Source: Clostridiales bacterium (GTDB lineage Bacteria; Bacillota; Clostridia; Christensenellales; Aristaeellaceae). Taken from it: DNA of 53,104 nt. Under the pieces are notes generated by a model. The model saw nothing but the letters and a program-made list of their open reading frames with translations. It was not told the origin of the DNA and did not search any database. Positions 8,130 through 16,663 of the stretch are shown one piece after another; the stretch's first letter is position 1; each line of letters opens with the position of its first letter. A program made the position numbers and the translations under genes. The stretch lies in contig SVHD01000010.1 of assembly GCA_015056015.1 (NCBI GenBank), positions 1 to 53,104 on the forward strand, written 5' to 3'.

Positions 8130-8987
8130 ATGGCCGGCACGGCAACGGTGACCTATTATCATCATTCGGGATTCACTGTGGCAGTAGGGAAAACGCTGCT
8201 GATTTTCGATTACTGGCGGGGGGAAAAGCTGGAATTGCCCCAGCGCACCTGGATCAAAAATGAGGATCTGGCGGCATATGATAAAATCCTGGTGTTTGTA
8301 ACCCACGATCACGAGGATCATTTTGACGAAGCCATTTATGACTGGGATTATGAAAAGCTGCCCATTACCTATATCGTTTCCGATGATCTGCCCATCGGCA
8401 AACGGGGCAAGCGGGTAAAGCCCGGGGATGAAATGACGGTGGATGGCGTTGAAATCCGCGCCTATGATTCCACAGATAAGGGCGTTTCCTTCTATGTAAC
8501 GGTAGATGGGCTGCATATTTTCCACGCCGGGGATCTGAATCTGTGGCACTGGCGGGAGGAAAGCAGCCTGCGGGAAATTGCCATGGCGGAAAGGGCCTAT
8601 TATGAGGCCGTGGCCCCCATTGAGCGGCTGCCCATTGATATTGCCATGTTCCCGGTGGATCCCCGGATGGGCGGGCTCTTTGACGCAGGGGCCAATCATT
8701 TCATCATGGCGGTGAAGCCCCGGCTCTTTATCCCCATGCATTGGCAGGGCCGGCCCGAAGTGGCGGTGGATTTCGCCCGCCGGGGCCGCACCAAATATAC
8801 CGAAGTATTGGCCCTGACCAAGCCCCGGGAGCGAGTGGAATTATCCTTCGGGGAGCATGAATTGCGCATCCATGTATTCGCCCTAGCCAAGGACGCCTAT
8901 GAGGAAGCCCCGGTGGCGGAAGTGAAGCTGGACGCCTATGCCCCCGGCGATCCCTTCTCGGATACGGATTTGCCGGTAAAAATGTAA
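8130..8987 (+). CDS. MBL-fold metallo-hydrolase
   Basis: Protein of 285 residues with the metallo-beta-lactamase fold. The metal motif THDHEDHFD (about 53-61) is the H-x-H-x-D-H signature. The downstream ligand histidine is in IFHAGDLNLWHW (about 130-141) and the last one in FIPMHWQG (about 201-208). The layout resembles UlaG-like or YtnP-like cytosolic hydrolases. The final 60 residues after ALTKPRERVELSF are an extra tail without a recognised motif. It is followed 24 nt later by the deacetylase gene, suggesting cotranscription. Substrate unknown. Confidence 0.82.
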   Translation: MAGTATVTYYHHSGFTVAVGKTLLIFDYWRGEKLELPQRTWIKNEDLAAYDKILVFVTHDHEDHFDEAIYDWDYEKLPITYIVSDDLPIGKRGKRVKPGDEMTVDGVEIRAYDSTDKGVSFYVTVDGLHIFHAGDLNLWHWREESSLREIAMAERAYYEAVAPIERLPIDIAMFPVDPRMGGLFDAGANHFIMAVKPRLFIPMHWQGRPEVAVDFARRGRTKYTEVLALTKPRERVELSFGEHELRIHVFALAKDAYEEAPVAEVKLDAYAPGDPFSDTDLPVKM

Positions 8988-9011
8988 CGAAAAGAAAGGG
9001 AGGAAAAGAAA

Positions 9012-10349
9012 ATGAAGCGGATGCTGATTTGCCTGCTGGTGATGCTGCTTTTGCCCTTTTCCGCCCTCGGAGAAAAGCAGGATTCCCTGCCCGATTGCTT
9101 CCGGATTCAATATAAAACGGATGAACGAACCCAGGGCAAGGATAAAAGCTTCGTTTCCAAAGAGCATATAAAAACCTGCCAGCCTGGGGTGGATGCATTC
9201 ATCAACGGCCTGGTGGATCAATATGACGCGGAAATGAGCCCCCATCTCAAGGACGCCGGGGGCAGCCCCCGCCGGAACAGCCGATTGGATATTCATGTGG
9301 TGCATTCCCTCTCCGGGCAATCGCTGATGAGCTTCCAGGTGCTGGCCCGGGAAACCTATCGCCGCAAGCAGATTCAATCCCCCTTTGTATGCCATACCTT
9401 CGATATGGAAACGGGCAGGGAAATTTTCCTTTCCGATCTTTTCCCGGAGGACAGCGAGGCCTGGGATCTGATGGGCGAAGCGGTATTCGAATGCCTGAAC
9501 ACCTATTTCCCCCATCTGGAGGCGGATGAAAAAACGCTGCTTTCCCTCTGCAGCAAGGAAGCATTGCAAAATACCCCCTTTATGGCGGGCCCGGTATGCC
9601 TGAGCCTGCATTATGAGGCGAGAATCCTCTATCCGGATCAGCCGTCGCTGATGCGGGTGCCCATTTCCTATCGGGCGCTGCGGGACATGATGACGGAATA
9701 CGGCCGGAAGCAAACGGATAATTCCCGGTATAAAATGACGGCCGTTACCTATGACGATGGGCCGACCTACGGCACCACGGCCTCCCTGCTTAATGAACTG
9801 CGCTATCATGGCGCCCAGGCCACCTTTTTCCTGGTGGGAGACCGGATCGCCGAATATGCCGATATCGTGCTGCGGGAGAATGACGAAAATCATTCCCTGC
9901 AAAGCCACCATTTCAAGCATACCGATACCACCAAATCCAATCCGGGCCGGATTCAAAGCTATACCAAGCAATTCTATCAGGCCCTGACCGAAACCGCCGG
10001 CCTGCCGCCCCGGATGCTCCGCCCGCCCTATGGCAAGGATGAGCCCTTCGCCCAGGCCAAGGTGAATCTACCCATTATCCAGTGGGATGTGGATACCAAG
10101 GATTGGGCCGGGAGAACATCCCAGGCGGTTTTGAGCGTGGTGAAAAATGAAACCAAGGATGGCTCCATTATCCTGATGCACGATATTGTGGATGAAACCC
10201 CAAAGACATCCAAGCAGGTGCTGGATTGGCTGCGGGATCACGGATTTCTGTGCGTGACGGTGGAGGATCTGTTCATCCATTTCGGCCAGGAAATGAAGCC
10301 CAACCGGGTGTACTATTCGGTGACGCCGAATGAGGAAGCGGGATTATAA
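9012..10349 (+). CDS. Secreted polysaccharide deacetylase (NodB domain)
   Basis: Protein of 445 residues with a signal peptide (about 1-20). Residues 25-235 form an N-terminal region resembling the DUF3298/DUF4163-type domain that often precedes NodB domains in Clostridia. The NodB domain spans about 242-430 with motif 1 TYDDGP (246-251), motif 2 HHFKH (299-303; usually H-S/T-x-x-H), motif 3 RPPYG (337-341), motif 4 DVDTKDW (359-365) and motif 5 LMHD (388-391). All catalytic positions are present. It probably acts on peptidoglycan or another wall polymer outside the cell. An AAAGGGAGG site precedes the start, and an intrinsic terminator follows. Confidence 0.88.
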   Translation: MKRMLICLLVMLLLPFSALGEKQDSLPDCFRIQYKTDERTQGKDKSFVSKEHIKTCQPGVDAFINGLVDQYDAEMSPHLKDAGGSPRRNSRLDIHVVHSLSGQSLMSFQVLARETYRRKQIQSPFVCHTFDMETGREIFLSDLFPEDSEAWDLMGEAVFECLNTYFPHLEADEKTLLSLCSKEALQNTPFMAGPVCLSLHYEARILYPDQPSLMRVPISYRALRDMMTEYGRKQTDNSRYKMTAVTYDDGPTYGTTASLLNELRYHGAQATFFLVGDRIAEYADIVLRENDENHSLQSHHFKHTDTTKSNPGRIQSYTKQFYQALTETAGLPPRMLRPPYGKDEPFAQAKVNLPIIQWDVDTKDWAGRTSQAVLSVVKNETKDGSIILMHDIVDETPKTSKQVLDWLRDHGFLCVTVEDLFIHFGQEMKPNRVYYSVTPNEEAGL

Positions 10350-10352
10350 CAA

Positions 10353-10384
10353 AACTTCCGATGCGATGGCATCGGAAGTTTTTT
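10353..10384 (+). terminator. Intrinsic terminator after the deacetylase gene
   Basis: Twelve-bp perfect stem AACTTCCGATGC / GCATCGGAAGTT with a GATG loop and T-tract. Part of the right arm (TCGGAAGTTTTTTT) is repeated directly afterwards. Confidence 0.93.
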
Positions 10385-10443
10385 ATCGGAAGTTTTTTTG
10401 TAATTCGGAATGGTAGAATACGGATAAGATTATTCTTTTGTTC

Positions 10444-10545
10444 CACTGGCATTCAAGCCGATTAGAATAGGTCAATAAAATCCAGGATAGCTTTTCGGAG
10501 GGGGCGCGGGGGAACCACTTTTGGCATCAAAAGTGGTTCCCCCGC
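10444..10545 (-). repeat. Hairpin element copy C
   Basis: Full-length reverse copy: CACTGGCA end at 10444, conserved tail with TTAGAATAG and ATCCAGGATAGC, then hairpin arms 10506-10523 and 10528-10545 (GCGGGGGAACCACTTTTG, loop GCAT). The apical ACTTTTG/CAAAAGT pairs are a covariant version. On the minus strand it starts 23 nt after the GH35 stop codon. Confidence 0.92.
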
Positions 10546-10568
10546 AATATTCTCCCGTCCAAATCCGT

Positions 10569-12452
10569 TTACGCGTAGAAGATGTTATCATCCATGATGC
10601 ATTCCACGTTTTCCTTGAGGGAATCCAATTTGACCTCGGGGCAGAACTGGGGCGTGGGCCACTGGCCATCGGAGTAGAGTTCAAACACTTCGATGGTATT
10701 TTCTTCTTTCATGATATCCCCGGGGATATAGAGGGTATCCTGGGGCCCGATGCACCAGTAGCGGCCCAGATTAAATCCGTTCACCCGGATAAAGCCCTTT
10801 TGCAGATTGCTCTTGCCATCCACGCGATAGTCAATCACCGCGTCCTGGCCGGGGGTGCCCTTGAAGGAACCGGTAAAGAAGCGGGGGCCAACGCCGGGGG
10901 CGCAATCGGCGGGGGTATTTTGCATCAGCTGATTCAGGACAGGATCCCGCATGGGCAGGGAACGGATTTCCCAATTGGTGACAAAGGCCACGCCCCGCTT
11001 GATGCGCACGGGATTGAGAATGCCCTTGTAATCCTGCTCCAATTGATAGCCAAAGCAGATGCGGCCCATATTTTCCACCAGGATATCCAGGCGCATGGTT
11101 TCCTTGGTGATCTTGAAGGGGATGGGCTCGTAGGCGCGATCCCGGTAATAGGTGCCCTTGTAAACGCCGTCCATGTAAATATCCGCCCGGTCATGCAGCC
11201 CGTCAATGAGCAGCATGAATTGCTCTTCCGGATCGGTGCGAAGCAGCGTGGTGGAATAGAGAATCCAGCCGTAATCCTGATTCAGGGATTCCATGGGCCG
11301 CACATTGCCGGCCTTTACTTTCTTTTCGGTGAGATAATCCAGGGTTTCGGGGGCGAAAAGCCGGCGGCTTTCCTGCCAAACGATTTCCCCGGGGATCTGC
11401 ACCGGCATATCGGCGGGAACGGGGGGCAGATCCTTCACATCCATGCCCCGGTATTTGGCCAATACTTCCCGGCAGAGGAAATATTTCTTCGTGGGCCGGC
11501 CCATTTCATCCACCGGCGCATCCACGTCATAGCTGGTGCCGTAGGGCACATAGCGGGGCTTGGATCCGGGGGGATCGGCGCGGAAGGTGCCGATCATGGA
11601 GCCGCTGAAGAAACCGTAATTGGTGCCGCCGCAGAACATATAGAAATTCACATAGGCCCCGGCCTCCAGGGCCTGGCGATAGGTTTCCGCCACCTCTTCC
11701 GGGGGCTTGCGCAGGAAATAGCCGCCCCACTGCTGGGCGCGGCCGCCCCAGTATTCGGCCACATAATCCGGGAAGCCCTGCTGGAATTTGCGCATATTCT
11801 GAATAGCGCCGGGGATATTGCCGCCCACATCCATGGCGGACCAGATTTCCGGGAAGCCGCCGTATACCTGCATATACATGCAATCGCCGCCGGCGGTATA
11901 GAGCGGCACATCAATGCCGTTTTCCCGGTGGATTTTTTCGCAGTAGCGGATATATTCCAGATCCATGGCGAAGCTGCCGTATTCATTTTCCAGGGCCACG
12001 GCGATGATGGGGCCGCCGTTGGTGGAAAGCATGGGCACGAATTCCTGGCAGAGACGCTTGAAATATTCGGTGTAATGGCGGATGTAGGGCTCATCCATGG
12101 TGCGCAGGCATACATCCTTTTCCAGCAGCCAGTAGGGCAGGCCGCCCAGATCACATTCGGAGCAGATATAGGGCGCGGGCCGCAGCATCACATACAGCCC
12201 TTCCTCCTGGCACATCTGCAGGAAGGCCTTTAAATCCAGCCGGCCGGAGAAATTATACTGCCCCTTTTCCGGCTCATGCAGATTCCAGGGCACATAGGTC
12301 TGCACCGCAGTGAGGCCAAAGGCCTTCATCAGCTTCAGCCGATGCCGCCAGCCGCCGGGCTGATACCGGAAATAATGCATGGAACCGGAGGCCAGATAGA
12401 ATTCCTTGCCGTCAATGAATAATTTGTTGCCTTCATAGGTGAGCAAAGACAT
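10569..12452 (-). CDS. GH35 beta-galactosidase
   Basis: Protein of 627 residues with the GH35 catalytic TIM barrel in the first half: YVPWNLHEPEKG (about 53-64), RPAPYICSECDLGGLP (about 91-106), the acid/base glutamate in ALENEYG (Glu about 157) and the nucleophile region AEYWGGRAQQWG (Glu about 233). The C-terminal half carries the jelly-roll domains usual for the family, ending with a GFNLGRYW motif. There is no signal peptide, so it is a cytosolic enzyme acting on imported beta-galactosides. The start at 12452 is chosen over 12470 because the AGGGGGA ribosome site lies between them. Its promoter is at 12491-12519, and element C follows its 3' end. Confidence 0.92.
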   Translation of the reverse strand: MSLLTYEGNKLFIDGKEFYLASGSMHYFRYQPGGWRHRLKLMKAFGLTAVQTYVPWNLHEPEKGQYNFSGRLDLKAFLQMCQEEGLYVMLRPAPYICSECDLGGLPYWLLEKDVCLRTMDEPYIRHYTEYFKRLCQEFVPMLSTNGGPIIAVALENEYGSFAMDLEYIRYCEKIHRENGIDVPLYTAGGDCMYMQVYGGFPEIWSAMDVGGNIPGAIQNMRKFQQGFPDYVAEYWGGRAQQWGGYFLRKPPEEVAETYRQALEAGAYVNFYMFCGGTNYGFFSGSMIGTFRADPPGSKPRYVPYGTSYDVDAPVDEMGRPTKKYFLCREVLAKYRGMDVKDLPPVPADMPVQIPGEIVWQESRRLFAPETLDYLTEKKVKAGNVRPMESLNQDYGWILYSTTLLRTDPEEQFMLLIDGLHDRADIYMDGVYKGTYYRDRAYEPIPFKITKETMRLDILVENMGRICFGYQLEQDYKGILNPVRIKRGVAFVTNWEIRSLPMRDPVLNQLMQNTPADCAPGVGPRFFTGSFKGTPGQDAVIDYRVDGKSNLQKGFIRVNGFNLGRYWCIGPQDTLYIPGDIMKEENTIEVFELYSDGQWPTPQFCPEVKLDSLKENVECIMDDNIFYA

Positions 12453-12490
12453 AAGAAATCCCCCTGTCATTTGTTATTGTCGCTGAAGAT

Positions 12491-12519
12491 AGGATAGCAT
12501 GGCTTCCTCTTTTCGTCAA
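12491..12519 (-). promoter_or_regulatory. Promoter for the GH35 gene
   Basis: On the minus strand TTGACG (12519-12514) and TATCCT (12496-12491) are separated by 17 nt, about 40 nt upstream of the start codon. Confidence 0.7.
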
Positions 12520-12706
12520 TGAAAAAATCCCGGCGGGGGCACGGGGGAAAAAGAATGTATAAAATGGTGAAAATGCAGGAATAAATATAGAAATATTCAA
12601 ATCAAAAATAATTATTGATTGATTAGCAGGAAAAATGAAATTTTCATAGAATGAAATATGCGAATTATTATTTTGCGGATGCTTCCGCGCGAAGGGAAAG
12701 AATGCC

Positions 12707-13906
12707 ATGAAAGAAAGAATTTCCCGGGTTTGCCAGGGCATTGCGCCCTCGGCTACATTGCAGTTAAACGCGCAGGTAAATGAAATGCGTGCACAGGGGA
12801 TGGATGTGATCGGCCTGGGGGCGGGAGAACCGGATTTTGCCACCCCGGCCTTTATCTGCCAAGCGGCGAAAAAGGCCCTGGATCAGGGGGAAACCCGCTA
12901 TACCGCCGCGGCCGGCACGCCCCGGCTGCGTCAGGCCATCGGAACGGATCTGCAAAAGCGGAAGGGGCTTGCCTATGCCGCCGATCAGGTGATCGTTTCC
13001 ACCGGCGCCAAGCAGGCGCTGATGAATGCCCTGGCGGCGCTGCTCAATCCCGGGGATGAGGTGCTGCTTCCCGCCCCCTGCTGGATCAGCTATCCGGAAA
13101 TGATTGCCATGGCAGGGGGCAGGGCGGTAATGATTCCGGCCACGGAAGCGGAGGGCTTTATCCCTGCCTTCCCCAAAATCTGCGCTGCGGTGACGGCGCG
13201 CACCCGGGCCATCATCATCAATTCTCCCTCCAATCCCACCGGCGCCGTCTGGAGCCGGGAGCAGCTATTGGCCGTGGGGCGATTGGCGGTGGAAAAGGAT
13301 TTTTTCATCATCAGCGATGAAATTTACGATCAGCTGGTGTATGATGGGGCCCAGGCCCTGTCCATCGCTTCCCTTGCCCCGGAAATTTATGATCGCACCA
13401 TTGTGATCAATGGCTGGAGCAAAACCTACGCCATGACGGGATGGCGGCTGGGCTATGCCGCCGCGCCCCGGGATCTGGCTGCGGCCATGGGCGCGTATCA
13501 GAGCCATTTTACCGGCAATGCCAATGCCATGGCCCAGGCGGCGGGGCTGGCAGCGCTGGAGGGGGATCAGGGCTGCGTCCGGGAAATGGCGGCGGCCTTT
13601 GCCCATCGGCGGGATCTGATGGCGGATTTGATCGGGGAATTGCCTTATGTTTCCTGCTTTGTGCCCCGGGGCGCATTTTATATTCTGATGAATGTGCAAT
13701 CTTTGCTTGGGCGCAGCTTTCAGGGGGAAATCATTGGCGACAGCGGGGATCTGTGCCGGATGCTGCTGCGCCATGCCCTCATCGCGCCCGTGCCCGGGGA
13801 TCCTTTCGGTGCGCCGGGCTATGTCCGCATTTCTTTTGCCATCAGCGAGGGCCGGATCATGGAGGCCATGCATCGCCTGGGGGCGTTCCTGGCACAGGTG
13901 AAATGA
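12707..13906 (+). CDS. Class I pyridoxal-phosphate aminotransferase (aspartate type)
   Basis: Fold-type I aminotransferase of 399 residues. Visible motifs: GLGAGEPDFATP (about 36-47), VSTGAKQALMNAL (about 97-109), NSPSNPTGAVWS (about 172-183), ISDEIYDQLVYDG (about 202-214) and the PLP lysine in INGWSKTYAMTGWRLGY (Lys about 239). The arginine of GYVRISFA near the C-terminus would bind the substrate carboxylate. The set is typical of the AspC/AAT-I gamma group (aspartate, or related amino acids). It is preceded by a weak AAGGGAAAG site and by an AT-rich 250-nt region with no clear promoter. It converges on the flippase gene 36 nt downstream, with no obvious terminator between. Confidence 0.85.
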   Translation: MKERISRVCQGIAPSATLQLNAQVNEMRAQGMDVIGLGAGEPDFATPAFICQAAKKALDQGETRYTAAAGTPRLRQAIGTDLQKRKGLAYAADQVIVSTGAKQALMNALAALLNPGDEVLLPAPCWISYPEMIAMAGGRAVMIPATEAEGFIPAFPKICAAVTARTRAIIINSPSNPTGAVWSREQLLAVGRLAVEKDFFIISDEIYDQLVYDGAQALSIASLAPEIYDRTIVINGWSKTYAMTGWRLGYAAAPRDLAAAMGAYQSHFTGNANAMAQAAGLAALEGDQGCVREMAAAFAHRRDLMADLIGELPYVSCFVPRGAFYILMNVQSLLGRSFQGEIIGDSGDLCRMLLRHALIAPVPGDPFGAPGYVRISFAISEGRIMEAMHRLGAFLAQVK

Positions 13907-13942
13907 GAAGGCGTATTTTGCAGGGAAGGATCCCCTGTTAAA

Positions 13943-15232
13943 TCATCGCAATTTCCTGCGGCAGAGAAAAAAGACCAGCAGGGAAAGGAGGGTCAGGGCA
14001 TGGCCCGCCATCTGGGCATAGCCTGCGCCCAGGATATGCAGGCGGGGCACGGCGGTCCATTGCCAGGTGCAAAGCAGGGTTGCGGCGGCGCCCAGCAGCG
14101 ATGCGGCCAGGGTTTTTTTCTGCAGGCCCAGGCCGGTCATCAGCCCGGTGAGCACCTGCTGCAGGGGCAGCATCACGGCCATGGGGCAAAGGACGCGGAT
14201 CATTTCCCCCACCTCGGGCTGCCGATACAGGCGCAGGGCGATGATGGGCGCCAGGGCATAGAGCACGCCGGCGCAGCCCAGGCCGCAAGCCAGGGAAAGG
14301 GCGGCCAGGCGCAGGGAAAGCCGGCCCTCCTGGCGCGGATTCCGGCATCGGGCAATGGCCGGGCCGCCCACGGTGGCCAGCGCGCCGGAGAGCAGCCCGG
14401 GCAGAAACATCAGCGGCATGGCCATGCCATTGAGCATCCCCAGGCGGCTCATGGCCTCGCCCTGGGGCAGGCCGCAGGCCATCAGGCGGGCGGGAATGAT
14501 GGCCCCGCAAAGGGCCTTCAATCCGGTATGGGAAAGCCGGGACAGCATCAGCGGCAGGGCAAGCCGCCGGATTTTTTTCCGCAGTGCGGGCAATGCCTGC
14601 GTGTTCCGGGATCGGTAAGCAGGCCTGCAGAGCAGCATCACCATGATCAGCCCGGCCCCCTCCCCGATCATTCCGGCCAGGGCGGGCGCCGCAGCGCGCC
14701 AGGGAATGGTCAGCCGGGGCAGGGCGCACAGCAGCAGGCAGGTGATTGCCATACGGAAAAGCTGCTCGGTCAATTCGCTGACGGCGGGAGGCCATGCATT
14801 GCCCCGGCCGTAGCAGGCCCCGTCATACACGCTGGAAAGGCCGATAAAAAACACGCAGGGCGTGAAAAAAAGCAGGGAGGGCAGGGTGCGCATATCCCCC
14901 AGCATACGGGCAATCGCGGGCGCAAGCAGCAAAAACACCGGGCAGATGATCAGGGAAAGGCCCAGCGCCAGCTGACGCCCTGCCCGGAAAACCAGCTGGC
15001 GCTCTTCCTCGCTGCTGCTCTTTGCGGTCAGCCGGCTTACTGCCCCGGGCAGCCCGGCAGACGCCGGCGTCAGGGCCAGCATATGCGCGCCGGACGCCAA
15101 TTCCATAACGCCTAACGCCTCTGCGCCCAATTGCCGGGATACCCACAGCCGCATCGCAAACCCCAGCCCACGCACCAGGGCGTCATTCAGGCCCGTAATC
15201 AGCGCCTGCTTCCTCAGGTTCTGCCTCTTCAT
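13943..15232 (-). CDS. SpoVB-like polysaccharide/lipid flippase (MOP superfamily)
   Basis: Integral membrane protein of 429 residues with about 12 hydrophobic segments. It begins like SpoVB and Wzx-type flippases: ALITGLNDALVRGLGFAMRL, then SRQLGAEALG and a PGAVSRLTA turn. SpoVB-type proteins flip peptidoglycan lipid intermediates or related polymers, in Bacillus during spore cortex formation, but the family is broad. The longer frame starting at 15391 is rejected because its first 53 residues would come from hairpin element D. The ATG at 15232 has a GGAGGGG site 5 nt upstream. Repeat elements D, F1, E and G1 fill the upstream region. Confidence 0.82.
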   Translation of the reverse strand: MKRQNLRKQALITGLNDALVRGLGFAMRLWVSRQLGAEALGVMELASGAHMLALTPASAGLPGAVSRLTAKSSSEEERQLVFRAGRQLALGLSLIICPVFLLLAPAIARMLGDMRTLPSLLFFTPCVFFIGLSSVYDGACYGRGNAWPPAVSELTEQLFRMAITCLLLCALPRLTIPWRAAAPALAGMIGEGAGLIMVMLLCRPAYRSRNTQALPALRKKIRRLALPLMLSRLSHTGLKALCGAIIPARLMACGLPQGEAMSRLGMLNGMAMPLMFLPGLLSGALATVGGPAIARCRNPRQEGRLSLRLAALSLACGLGCAGVLYALAPIIALRLYRQPEVGEMIRVLCPMAVMLPLQQVLTGLMTGLGLQKKTLAASLLGAAATLLCTWQWTAVPRLHILGAGYAQMAGHALTLLSLLVFFLCRRKLR

Positions 15233-15297
15233 GCCATCCCCTCCGCTTGATGATATGCAGAGAAGAGGGATATATGCGGGAGGGGGATGTAAATGAT

Positions 15298-15495
15298 GCG
15301 GGGGAAACCATTCTTTGAAGTGGCATCGCATGCCCTGCGCGCTGCTTGCGCATGCTTTCTTCGTTTGCGTTGATGACCGTTGCCGCGTCACAAACCCCTC
15401 TGGGTTTGTTCCTGAGAACGGTTTCCCCCGCGCCCCTTTCCAAGAAAGTCGTACTGGATATTTCTGATGTTTTCTAATCGGCTTGGATGCCAGTG
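15298..15495 (+). repeat. Hairpin element copy D with loop insert
   Basis: Left arm GCGGGGGAAACCATTCTTTG (15298-15317), an insert of about 95 nt in the loop, right arm ending TTTCCCCCGC (15431), then the full tail with TACTGGATATTTCTGAT and TTCTAATCGGCTTG to TGCCAGTG at 15488-15495. It lies upstream of the flippase start rather than 3' of a same-strand gene. Module F1 follows immediately. Confidence 0.9.
15318..15415 (+). repeat. Loop-insert module, copy in D
   Basis: Conserved ends GCATCGCATGCCCTGCGC and GCCGCGTCACAAACCC...GGGTTTGTTCCTGAGA flank a variable centre. It contains its own small hairpins (CATGCCC/GCGCATG region and ACAAACCC/GGGTTTGT). Found in the same loop position in copies H, O and Q. 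Confidence 0.85.
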
Positions 15496-15501
15496 GAGCT
15501 T

Positions 15502-15560
15502 GGGGAACGTATGGGGCTTATTCAGCCCCAAACCCCGAACCAGGGTCATTGACACTGAAG
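15502..15560 (+). repeat. Module F, copy 1 (3' end altered)
   Basis: Begins GGGGAACGTATGGGGCTTATT. The hairpin GGGGCT-TATTC-AGCCCC is intact. The second hairpin is broken here (CCAGGGTCATTGACACTGAAG, against CATTGACCCTGG in the other two copies). Confidence 0.88.
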
Positions 15561-15567
15561 AAATTTA

Positions 15568-15671
15568 CGGGAGGGATATTCTTTGTGGCCAAAGAATACC
15601 CCTCCCGTGCCCACCCCAAGAAAGCCGTACTGGATATTTCTGATAGATTCTAATCCACTTGATTGCCAGTG
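15568..15671 (+). repeat. Hairpin element copy E
   Basis: Arms CGGGAGGGATATTCTTTG (15568-15585) and 15590-15607 with loop TGGC and one mismatch, then the full tail to TGCCAGTG at 15664-15671. Module G1 follows after about 20 nt. Not 3' of a same-strand gene. Confidence 0.9.
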
Positions 15672-15692
15672 AAGCATGGGGATAACGTCAGC

Positions 15693-15951
15693 AGCCACGG
15701 GCTGGGCGGCATAAATGCCGCCCGCCGGATGCATTGCATCCGGGAAAACAAAAAATAACGGCGCGGGAGAAAATAAATTTTCTCCGCCGCCGTTTTTTGT
15801 TTTCATCTCGCCCGTGGCGATGTTTGATTCGTTACTTCAAGTTTCGTGCGGAAAGCGTTTGTATTTTCCCACCCAAGTCATTTCGCAAACCGGAGTCCAG
15901 AGGAGGGACTCCTCTGGCGCAGGGGTACGGGGGCCGCGGAGGCCCCTGCTC
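15693..15951. repeat. Structured module G, copy 1
   Basis: An outer stem GCCACGGGC (15694-15702) / GCCCGTGGC (15810-15818) encloses three hairpins: GGGCGGCA/TGCCGCCC, CCGGATGCA/TGCATCCGG, and a long GAAAACAAAA.../...TTTTGTTTTC hairpin. A second half follows with CCAGAGGAG-GGA-CTCCTCTGG and GCAGGGG.../...CCCCTGC. Nearly the same module lies at 34302-34572. Both copies sit just beyond the 3' end of a minus-strand gene, here 58 nt from the stop at 16010. Whether it acts as RNA (on which strand) or DNA is unknown. Confidence 0.88.
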
Positions 15952-16009
15952 CGTTTCTGTGACAAAAGAAAAAGGATGCGGTGAAACACCACATCCCGGA
16001 AAGCTTGGG

Positions 16010-16480
16010 TTAATCCAGCCAGATACGCTGGCGGGCATACATCAATTCGGTCTTGTATCCGCTGCGGATGGTGAATTGATAGGCGGGATCCTTTTGCCCG
16101 TTGGGGCGGATCACGAAATAGCGGCGGAGGCGATAGTGGCGGTTTTCCTGCAGGATGGGGATATCCTCAGCCAGCACCTGGGCCAGGGCGCGGGTACGCA
16201 GGGCGTTGAGGGGGCGATAGCCATGCTCTGAAAGAACGAATTCGCCCAGGCTGCCGGGGGGGCAGACGCTGTAAAAGACGATCCGGTTTCTTTCGATGAG
16301 CACGCGATCGATTTCATGCTTGCGGGCGAAGACCACCAGGGGGTATAAATCGAAATAGAGCATGCTGCTGCGCATACGCTCCATATACAGCAATTCATGC
16401 TGACGGCGGCGTTCGTCTACCAGCAGCGCAACGGCCACCGCGAGCCCGACGGCACAAAAAAACAGCGTCCATCCGCTCAT
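16010..16480 (-). CDS. Small membrane protein of unknown function
   Basis: Protein of 156 residues with one N-terminal membrane segment (about 5-22), a basic, helical linker (DERRRQHELLYMERMR) and a soluble part rich in aromatic and basic residues. I do not recognise the family. The ATG at 16480 is chosen because AAGGGGG lies 9 nt upstream. The ATG at 16486 would have only 3 nt, and the start at 16534 has no site. It is flanked 3' by structured module G1 and divergent from the PHP gene. Confidence 0.6.
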   Translation of the reverse strand: MSGWTLFFCAVGLAVAVALLVDERRRQHELLYMERMRSSMLYFDLYPLVVFARKHEIDRVLIERNRIVFYSVCPPGSLGEFVLSEHGYRPLNALRTRALAQVLAEDIPILQENRHYRLRRYFVIRPNGQKDPAYQFTIRSGYKTELMYARQRIWLD

Positions 16481-16586
16481 CCGCATGAACCCCCTTCTAC
16501 AATATATGGTATATTCTACCATGCCTTCCCCCATGATTCAAGGGCCTTACAGGAATGTGAGGAATTTGTAATAATTCGCAATGTTC

Positions 16587-16614
16587 TTGACAAATTAAGA
16601 CGCTATGATATGAT
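16587..16614 (+). promoter_or_regulatory. Promoter for the PHP gene
   Basis: TTGACA at 16587-16592, a 16-nt spacer and TATGAT at 16609-16614, about 50 nt before the GTG start at 16664. Confidence 0.7.
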
Positions 16615-16663
16615 GAAAAGGAATTTTTTCGGCAAAAAAGGGCCTGTAAGGAGGATATGCAGC

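Noticed and set aside
10521-12233. Plus-strand open frame of 570 codons across the GH35 gene
   Set aside because: Antisense shadow of a clear GH35 enzyme; His/Gly/Ile-rich composition and no ribosome site.
15233-15391. N-terminal extension of the flippase frame
   Set aside because: It would be encoded by hairpin element D; a strong ribosome site supports the ATG at 15232.
15693-15951. Group II intron or tRNA-like gene in module G
   Set aside because: No intron domain V-like ending or boundary motifs, and the three-hairpin arrangement lacks tRNA invariant bases and arm lengths.
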